From contig NZ_BJFN01000012.1 of assembly GCF_014189855.1 (NCBI RefSeq), forward strand, positions 1 to 43,122: 43,122 bases of DNA, read 5' to 3'. A program made the position numbers and the translations under genes. Of the stretch, positions 38,493-43,122 are shown piece by piece. The notes beneath the pieces were generated by a model. The model was given only the letters and a program-made list of their open reading frames with translations. It had not been told where the DNA came from and ran no database searches. This stretch comes from Buttiauxella sp. A111. Its GTDB lineage: Bacteria; Pseudomonadota; Gammaproteobacteria; Enterobacterales; Enterobacteriaceae. The stretch's first letter is position 1, and each line of letters starts with the position of its first letter.

Positions 38493-39341
38493 TCAGCCCC
38501 GCCAGAAAGGTTTATCCCCAAGAATCGTCGCGCGATGCATTATGCGGCGAGCCGGCAGGTAGTCGGCATTCGCATAATGCTGTGTCACACGGTTATCCCA
38601 GATGGCAATATCGTTTTCAGCCCAGCGCCAGCGCACCTGAAACTCCGGCTTTGTAATGTGCGCGAACAAGAAGGCGAGCAGCGCATCACTCTCTTTTTGT
38701 GAGAGATCGACAATCCGCGTGGTGAACCCTTCATTAACAAACAGCGCCTGTTTGCCGCTCACTGGATGAGTGCGGATAACCGGATGAAGCAGTGGGGGAT
38801 TTTTAACAACGGCCTCGCGCCAGCGCTGATGCTCTTCCTCACTTCGCAGATGCTTATACTCCGGGAATGACTTCTTAAAATCATGCTCCGCATGAAGACC
38901 AGACAGCAAACGCCTGAAGGGTTCCGAAAGCGCTTCATAGGCCGCAATGCCGCTGGTCCACAACGTATCGCCACCGGTTTCAGGAATCAGCTTCGCTGCC
39001 AATATTGCCCCGGCTGGCGGCGTTTCAATAAACGTGACATCGGTATGCCAGTTATCGTTATCCGGCGGATTATCGTTGTGCGTATCCAGCACGATTATCT
39101 CTTCCACCCCTTCCGCGTGTGGATAAACCGGGTGAATGTGCAGATCGCCAAAGCGCTGCGCCAGTGCACGTTGCTGTGCGGGTGTAATAGGCTGATCGCG
39201 CAGGAACAGCACCTGATGGCGGATCAGCGCATGATAAATCTGCTCAAACTGGTTATCGGTCAACCCTCGGCTCAGCGTCACACCGCTGACCTGCGCACCA
39301 ATGTAAGGCCCCAGAGGCGTAATATTCACTTTTTCACTCAT
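38493..39341 (-). CDS. tauD: Taurine dioxygenase
   Basis: Fe(II)/2-oxoglutarate dioxygenase that hydroxylates taurine, releasing sulfite and aminoacetaldehyde. The facial triad is H99 and D101 in HTDVTF and H255 in [11 protein letters not shown], with the 2-oxoglutarate-binding R266/R270 region in [15 protein letters not shown]. Length is 282 aa, one shorter than E. coli TauD, with high identity. The start at 39341 overlaps the tauC stop in an ATGA motif. A longer frame to 39404 lies inside tauC and is rejected. Last gene of tauABCD. Confidence 0.96.
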   Translation of the reverse strand: MSEKVNITPLGPYIGAQVSGVTLSRGLTDNQFEQIYHALIRHQVLFLRDQPITPAQQRALAQRFGDLHIHPVYPHAEGVEEIIVLDTHNDNPPDNDNWHTDVTFIETPPAGAILAAKLIPETGGDTLWTSGIAAYEALSEPFRRLLSGLHAEHDFKKSFPEYKHLRSEEEHQRWREAVVKNPPLLHPVIRTHPVSGKQALFVNEGFTTRIVDLSQKESDALLAFLFAHITKPEFQVRWRWAENDIAIWDNRVTQHYANADYLPARRIMHRATILGDKPFWRG

Positions 39342-40165
39342 TGCCCTTCTCCATGCCATGGGGTTAAACGACGCTGCAAAGCACGCAAACCCAGCTCTAA
39401 ACAAAATGCGATTACGGCAATCACACCGATGCCTGCAAGCACCACGTCTGTTGCCAAAAACTCACCTGCAGATTGCACCATGAAGCCCAGCCCACGCGTG
39501 GCGGCGATAAGCTCAGCGGCAACCAGCGTTGACCAGCCCACGCCAAGTCCAATGCGAAATCCAGTCAGGATTTCCGGCAGCGCACCAGGCAAAATGACAT
39601 GCCACACAACCTGGAGGCGTGATGCCCCAAGAGCCTGGGCGGCACGAATGCGAACCTGTTTTGCACTGCGAACCCCAGCCATGGTCGACATCGCGACAGG
39701 GGCGAAAATCGCCAGGTAAATCAGCAAGATTTTCGAGGTTTCACCAATGCCGAACCAAATCACCATCAGTGGTAGATAAGCCAGCGGAGGTACCGGGCGA
39801 TAAAGCTCAATCAGAGGATCGAGAATGCCTCGAACCGTTGGGCTAAGCCCCATGGCGATGCCTACCGGAATGCCAATCAATACTGCGGCTAAAAGTGCTG
39901 TGAGGATACGCAACAGGCTGGCGGCAAGATGCTGCCAAAGTGTTGCATCCATAAACCCCTGCGGCCCGGCAATGCTAATCAGCTTTACCAATACCTGGCC
40001 TGGAGGAGGCAAAAACAGCGGGCTTACCCATTGCTGTGCGGCCACCCACCACCACAGCAATACGATTGCCGTGACCGTTGCGATGCTCAGCGTTAGCTGG
40101 CGCGAGAATGGCCAGTGCACTGCCAGCCTTTTGCGGCGGGCTTTATCCTGAATAACGATGCTCAT
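39338..40165 (-). CDS. tauC: Taurine ABC transporter permease
   Basis: 275 aa inner-membrane permease of the nitrate/sulfonate/taurine class. About six membrane helices are present. The EAA loop that contacts the ATPase is visible as [29 protein letters not shown] near residues 175-205. The start overlaps the tauB stop by four bases and its own stop overlaps tauD, indicating tight translational coupling. Confidence 0.95.
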   Translation of the reverse strand: MSIVIQDKARRKRLAVHWPFSRQLTLSIATVTAIVLLWWWVAAQQWVSPLFLPPPGQVLVKLISIAGPQGFMDATLWQHLAASLLRILTALLAAVLIGIPVGIAMGLSPTVRGILDPLIELYRPVPPLAYLPLMVIWFGIGETSKILLIYLAIFAPVAMSTMAGVRSAKQVRIRAAQALGASRLQVVWHVILPGALPEILTGFRIGLGVGWSTLVAAELIAATRGLGFMVQSAGEFLATDVVLAGIGVIAVIAFCLELGLRALQRRLTPWHGEGQ

Positions 40166-40929
40166 AGGAAGCCCTCGCGTTGCTCAAACACTCGGCTCAA
40201 CACGTACTCGCGTTTAGCAATAAACTCAGGGTCGGATTTGATACTGCGGCATGGCTCGCCTTCTGTGAAACGGCGGCCAAAATCGAGCGGTAAACGCTCC
40301 AGTACACGCCCAGGTCCGGGTGACAACAACACCAACTCAGTCGCCAGGAAAACCGCTTCTTCAATGTCATGCGTAATCAGCAGCACCTGACGGCGGCTTT
40401 CGTGCCACAGCTTTAAAAGCAGCGTCTGCATTTGCTCGCGGGTGAAGGCGTCCAGTGCGCCAAAGGGTTCGTCGAGCAATAAAAGTTGTGGCCGTGTTGC
40501 CAGCGCTCGGGCAATCCCTACTCGCTGACGCTGTCCACCAGAGAGCTGCCAGATGGCTCGTTTCGCCTTATCTTCCAGACCCACTTTGCGCAGCATATCG
40601 AGCGCGATTTCCTCACGCGCTGGCTTTGGCTCCCCTGCAAGTTGCAGGCCAAAAGCGACATTTTCCAGCACCGTACGCCACGGCAGCAGCCCTTCATGTT
40701 GAAAGACCACGCCGCGCTCAGCGCCCGGTCCCGTCACCGGTTTGCCTGCAAGCGTGATGCTCCCGGAATGATAAGGAACAAAGCCAGCAATCAGGTTCAA
40801 CAGCGTGGTTTTCCCGCAGCCGGATGGGCCGAGAACGACCAGTAACTCGCCCTCATCCACGGTCAGATTGATGTCGTTGAGAACAGTTTTACCGTCATAA
40901 TCCACGCTTAAATGCGAAACCTGTAACAT
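40162..40929 (-). CDS. tauB: Taurine ABC transporter ATP-binding protein
   Basis: 255 aa ABC ATPase. Walker [10 protein letters not shown] is at residues 34-42, the Q-loop glutamine at 77 in VVFQHEG, the signature LSGGQRQR at 129-136, Walker B LLLLDEP at 149-155, and the switch histidine in [10 protein letters not shown] near residue 191. It powers TauC-mediated import of taurine delivered by TauA. It is ten bases downstream of tauA and overlaps tauC by four. Confidence 0.95.
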   Translation of the reverse strand: MLQVSHLSVDYDGKTVLNDINLTVDEGELLVVLGPSGCGKTTLLNLIAGFVPYHSGSITLAGKPVTGPGAERGVVFQHEGLLPWRTVLENVAFGLQLAGEPKPAREEIALDMLRKVGLEDKAKRAIWQLSGGQRQRVGIARALATRPQLLLLDEPFGALDAFTREQMQTLLLKLWHESRRQVLLITHDIEEAVFLATELVLLSPGPGRVLERLPLDFGRRFTEGEPCRSIKSDPEFIAKREYVLSRVFEQREGFL

Positions 40930-40939
40930 GACTTACCCC

Positions 40940-41911
40940 TTACTGCGCCAGCGTTTTCACGAAGCGGTCAGTGACGAACTGGCTGTAATCCGTCTCAACT
41001 GCCGGGACTTTACCCTGCGATTTTAGGAACTGCGCGGTATCGACAATCGCTTTATTCACCGGGCCACTGAGCTGCTCTGTTTGCTGGCTCGCGGTGAGAT
41101 AGGTATTGCCCTTCACCAGCACAGGAACGTCGCTTTCAGGCACGCCGCTCAAACGTGAGAGCTTGCTAAGGTTGTCCGGTTGTTTAAGCCAAACATCTGG
41201 GTTATCGATGTAACTTTTCTGTGCCGCAAGTGCACTTTTGGCAAAGGCTTCAACCACTTCCGGATGCGCTTGAGCAAAATCTTTACGCACGACCCAAACA
41301 TCCAACGTCGGAGCTCCCCACTTGCCGACTTGTGCAGAATCCGTCAGCACGGTGCCCTCTTTTTCCAGCTCGTTAACCGCTGGCGCCCAGACATAAGCAC
41401 CATCAATATCGCCACGTTGCCAGGCCGCGATAATCGCTGGAGGTTGAAGGTTAAGGATTTCCACCTGGCCAGGCTTAATACCCCAGTGTTTCAGAGCTGC
41501 CAACAGGCTGTAATGCGTGGTGGAGATAAACGGCACGGCAATACGCTTGCCGATAAGATCTTTTGGACTGGTGATGCCTTTCTTCACAACCAGCGCTTCG
41601 GAGTTACCCAACTGCGAAGCAAGAAGGAATACTTCGATAGGTACATTCTGGCTTGCAGCCACTGCCAGCGGGCTGGAGCCAATATTACCAATCTGCACAT
41701 CGCCCGATGCCAACGCGCGCACAACACTCGCACCGCTGTCGAATTTGCGCCATTCGACTTTTGCGCCACTATCTTTGGCAAAAGCATTATCGGCCTGCGC
41801 AACTTTGGCCGGTTCAGCGGAAGTTTGATACGCGACGGTCACATCCACCGCGAAGACAGGCGTTGCAATAAGAGCCAGAGCGGCCAGCCAGAGAGAATGT
41901 CGTTTTGCCAT
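40940..41911 (-). CDS. tauA: Taurine-binding periplasmic protein
   Basis: 323 aa solute-binding protein. The signal peptide covers residues 1 to about 21 (MAKRHSLWLAALALIATPVFA). The mature part starts VDVTVAYQTSAEPAKVAQAD and includes the conserved ligand region FDSGASVVRALASGDVQIGN, then FISTTHYSLLAALKHWGIKPGQ. It is close to E. coli TauA throughout. AGGAG lies eight bases before the ATG. The operon is expected to need CysB and Cbl under sulfate starvation; the AT-rich stretch at 41955-42020 upstream is the likely activator-binding region, although I cannot define exact boxes. Confidence 0.95.
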   Translation of the reverse strand: MAKRHSLWLAALALIATPVFAVDVTVAYQTSAEPAKVAQADNAFAKDSGAKVEWRKFDSGASVVRALASGDVQIGNIGSSPLAVAASQNVPIEVFLLASQLGNSEALVVKKGITSPKDLIGKRIAVPFISTTHYSLLAALKHWGIKPGQVEILNLQPPAIIAAWQRGDIDGAYVWAPAVNELEKEGTVLTDSAQVGKWGAPTLDVWVVRKDFAQAHPEVVEAFAKSALAAQKSYIDNPDVWLKQPDNLSKLSRLSGVPESDVPVLVKGNTYLTASQQTEQLSGPVNKAIVDTAQFLKSQGKVPAVETDYSQFVTDRFVKTLAQ

Positions 41912-42083
41912 GATGAGTGCTCCTGTATTGATGATGGGAGCAGTATTTCTAACGGCGACGATTACATAAAAGAATTAAAAATTATCGCTAATGCTTTTAT
42001 GTTTTTAGATGAATTTTGGGGAAGGATAGCTGGGGAATGGGATATGGATAATGATCAGAAAATCGAATCTTTTAGCGGCCTGT

Positions 42084-42131
42084 AGGTCTTTGGAGATCCA
42101 AAGACCTGGTGTGATCGGCGAGGATCCTCGC
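42084..42131. repeat. Two adjacent inverted repeats between tauA and the VOC gene
   Basis: AGGTCTTTGG-AGAT-CCAAAGACCT (42084-42107) is a perfect 10-bp stem-loop. Ten bases later GCGAGGATCCTCGC (42118-42131) is a perfect 14-base palindrome. Neither has a T-tract. They may form the 3' end of the VOC gene transcript or be protein-binding sites. Confidence 0.5.
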
Positions 42132-42180
42132 GTCCAGTCACATTCTTTCCTTTGCGACAAACACTGGCTCCAGGTACTCG

Positions 42181-42654
42181 TCAGCCTCGTATCGCGGCTT
42201 CGATAGCAGCAACGTCTATTTTCTTCATCGACATCATCGCACCAAATGCACGCCTGGCGGTGTCACCACCCGTGGCCAGAGCATCGGTTAGTACACGTGG
42301 AGTAATTTGCCAGCTAACACCCCATTTATCCTTGCACCAGCCGCACTCACTTTCCTGGCCGCCGTTACCGACAATAGCGTTCCAGTAGCGGTCTGTTTCC
42401 GCCTGATCGTCGGTGGATATCTGAAAGGAAAAAGCTTCATTATGTTTGAAATGCGGCCCGCCGTTGAGGCCAATGCATGACACGCCCGCGACGATAAACT
42501 CGACAACTATTGTGTCGCCAGCCTTACCATTCGGATAGTCGCCTGGGGCAGGAATGACGGCTCCAACACTGCTGTCTGGAAAAGTCGCAGCATAGAAACG
42601 TGCGGCCGCCTCCGCATCATGATCGTACCAAATGCAGATTGTATTCTTAGCCAT
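42181..42654 (-). CDS. VOC-fold (PhnB/glyoxalase-like) protein
   Basis: 157 aa with the YdhN/PhnB-type '3-demethylubiquinone-9 3-methyltransferase' VOC domain pattern: ICIWYDHDAEAAARFYAATFPDS at the N-terminus, GGPHFKHNEAFSFQI in the middle, and CGWCKDKWGVSWQITP toward the end. Such proteins form beta-alpha-beta-beta-beta metal pockets. Their functions vary and this one's is unknown. The ATG at 42654 has a modest AGG upstream. It stands alone and shares orientation with tau. Confidence 0.82.
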   Translation of the reverse strand: MAKNTICIWYDHDAEAAARFYAATFPDSSVGAVIPAPGDYPNGKAGDTIVVEFIVAGVSCIGLNGGPHFKHNEAFSFQISTDDQAETDRYWNAIVGNGGQESECGWCKDKWGVSWQITPRVLTDALATGGDTARRAFGAMMSMKKIDVAAIEAAIRG

Positions 42655-42956
42655 AAGTTAGCCTGCTTGTCATGTTTCTTACCGGGTGGCACCGATACCT
42701 GTGCGCTCAATTCCGGTAACCGTACCCGCAGTGCCTTACCGGCATTACGCCTTTTGTGTTTAACCAACCATAAGTATGTACCGGATCTGGATCATGTGAC
42801 TGTAAGAGGTGTAATTTGTGGTCTGTATCGCTTAACTGACGGGAAACTTACCCACGAAAACAGTGAATAAATAGAGTCATTCTACGAGGGTATTAAGGGT
42901 ATTTTCACAGGTTGGCTTGCATGAGAGCGGATATGCAGGAGCGGTTCGGGTAAATC

Positions 42957-42996
42957 GCAGACAGCAAAAAGCCCTGTACGTCAGTACAGGGCTTTT
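42957..42996. repeat. Hairpin repeat, copy 1
   Basis: The 39 bases from GCAGACAGC to GGGCTTT recur exactly at 43071-43109. The core AAAAGCCCTGTAC-GTCA-GTACAGGGCTTTT is a perfect inverted repeat with A and T flanks, so it could terminate transcription in either direction. Confidence 0.85.
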
Positions 42997-43070
42997 ACTC
43001 GTATCATCCTGATACTCGCCCCTCCGGGGCCGCCGTGACCGGCGTGCAAAATTGTTCCCGACAGTTTATT

Positions 43071-43109
43071 GCAGACAGCAAAAAGCCCTGTACGTCAGTA
43101 CAGGGCTTT
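43071..43109. repeat. Hairpin repeat, copy 2
   Basis: Exact second copy of the 39-mer at 42957, offset by 114 bases. After the copy the sequence differs (CCACTT instead of TACTCG), so only the 39 bases are duplicated. Confidence 0.85.
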
Positions 43110-43122
43110 CCACTTATTTGGA

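Larger units (their letters stand above)
42655..43122. other. Non-coding right end with structured repeats
   Basis: No convincing gene is seen in these 468 bases. A small plus-strand frame at 42619-42870 (83 codons) overlaps the VOC gene antisense and resembles nothing known. The last 170 bases hold two copies of a hairpin-forming repeat and, between them, several smaller hairpins: GTATCA/TGATAC (42997-43020 region), CCCC/GGGG around TCC, GCCG/CGGC, and TGCAA/TTGCA at 43044-43073. Confidence 0.5.

Noticed and set aside
42619-42870. Plus-strand 83-codon frame at the right end
   Set aside because: It starts inside the VOC gene on the other strand, has no ribosome-binding site and resembles no protein I know.
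42957-43109. CRISPR-like array from the repeated 39-mer
   Set aside because: Only two copies with a 75-base structured spacer, and no cas genes; the repeat is a strong terminator-type hairpin.

Overview
The window is a chromosomal segment of a gram-negative enterobacterium (Enterobacteriaceae). Core proteins read almost residue for residue like Escherichia coli HldE, GlnE, Cca, TsaD, DnaG and RpoD, and core gene order follows E. coli. It is not E. coli itself: two stretches of extra genes break the order, and ERIC and REP-like repeats are present. From this sequence alone I cannot name the genus; relatives such as Buttiauxella, Kluyvera, Lelliottia or Enterobacter would fit.

Core block 1 (about 1-8200): hldE, glnE and ygiF on the minus strand, then ygiM and cca on the plus strand. 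An ERIC element lies between glnE and ygiF. In E. coli cca is followed directly by uppP (bacA). Here a minus-strand operon of about 7 kb is inserted (8272-15520): a PTS EIIB, a fructose-family EIIC, a GH38 alpha-mannosidase, and a triple fusion of HPr, Enzyme I and EIIA. It has a predicted class II CRP promoter, a leader of about 500 nt holding a doubtful reading frame, and an intrinsic terminator just upstream of EIIB, so attenuation is possible.

Core block 2 (15600-23800): uppP and folB (minus), plsY (plus), tsaD (minus), the macromolecular synthesis operon rpsU-dnaG-rpoD (plus), mug (minus) and a tRNA-Ile(CAU). Colinearity with E. coli ends at this tRNA.

Accessory block (24000 to the right end) is a series of catabolic and transport modules. 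(a) An L-galactonate locus: uxaB-lgoD (minus) divergent from lgoR-lgoT (plus). It encodes uptake, oxidation to D-tagaturonate and reduction to D-altronate. (b) A LysR regulator divergent from a four-gene operon: agmatinase-family ureohydrolase, aldehyde dehydrogenase, NCS1 permease and GMC alcohol dehydrogenase. This looks like a pathway for a small amino or guanidino alcohol whose substrate I cannot name; it is the most novel part of the window. (c) A DUF2461 protein and the purine nucleoside exporter nepI. (d) tauABCD for taurine uptake and desulfonation (minus). (e) A VOC-fold protein. The last 470 bases hold no convincing gene but carry two exact copies of a hairpin-forming 39-mer around a structured spacer.

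Gene starts were set by ribosome-binding sites and by alignment from memory with E. coli proteins. No database search was run.
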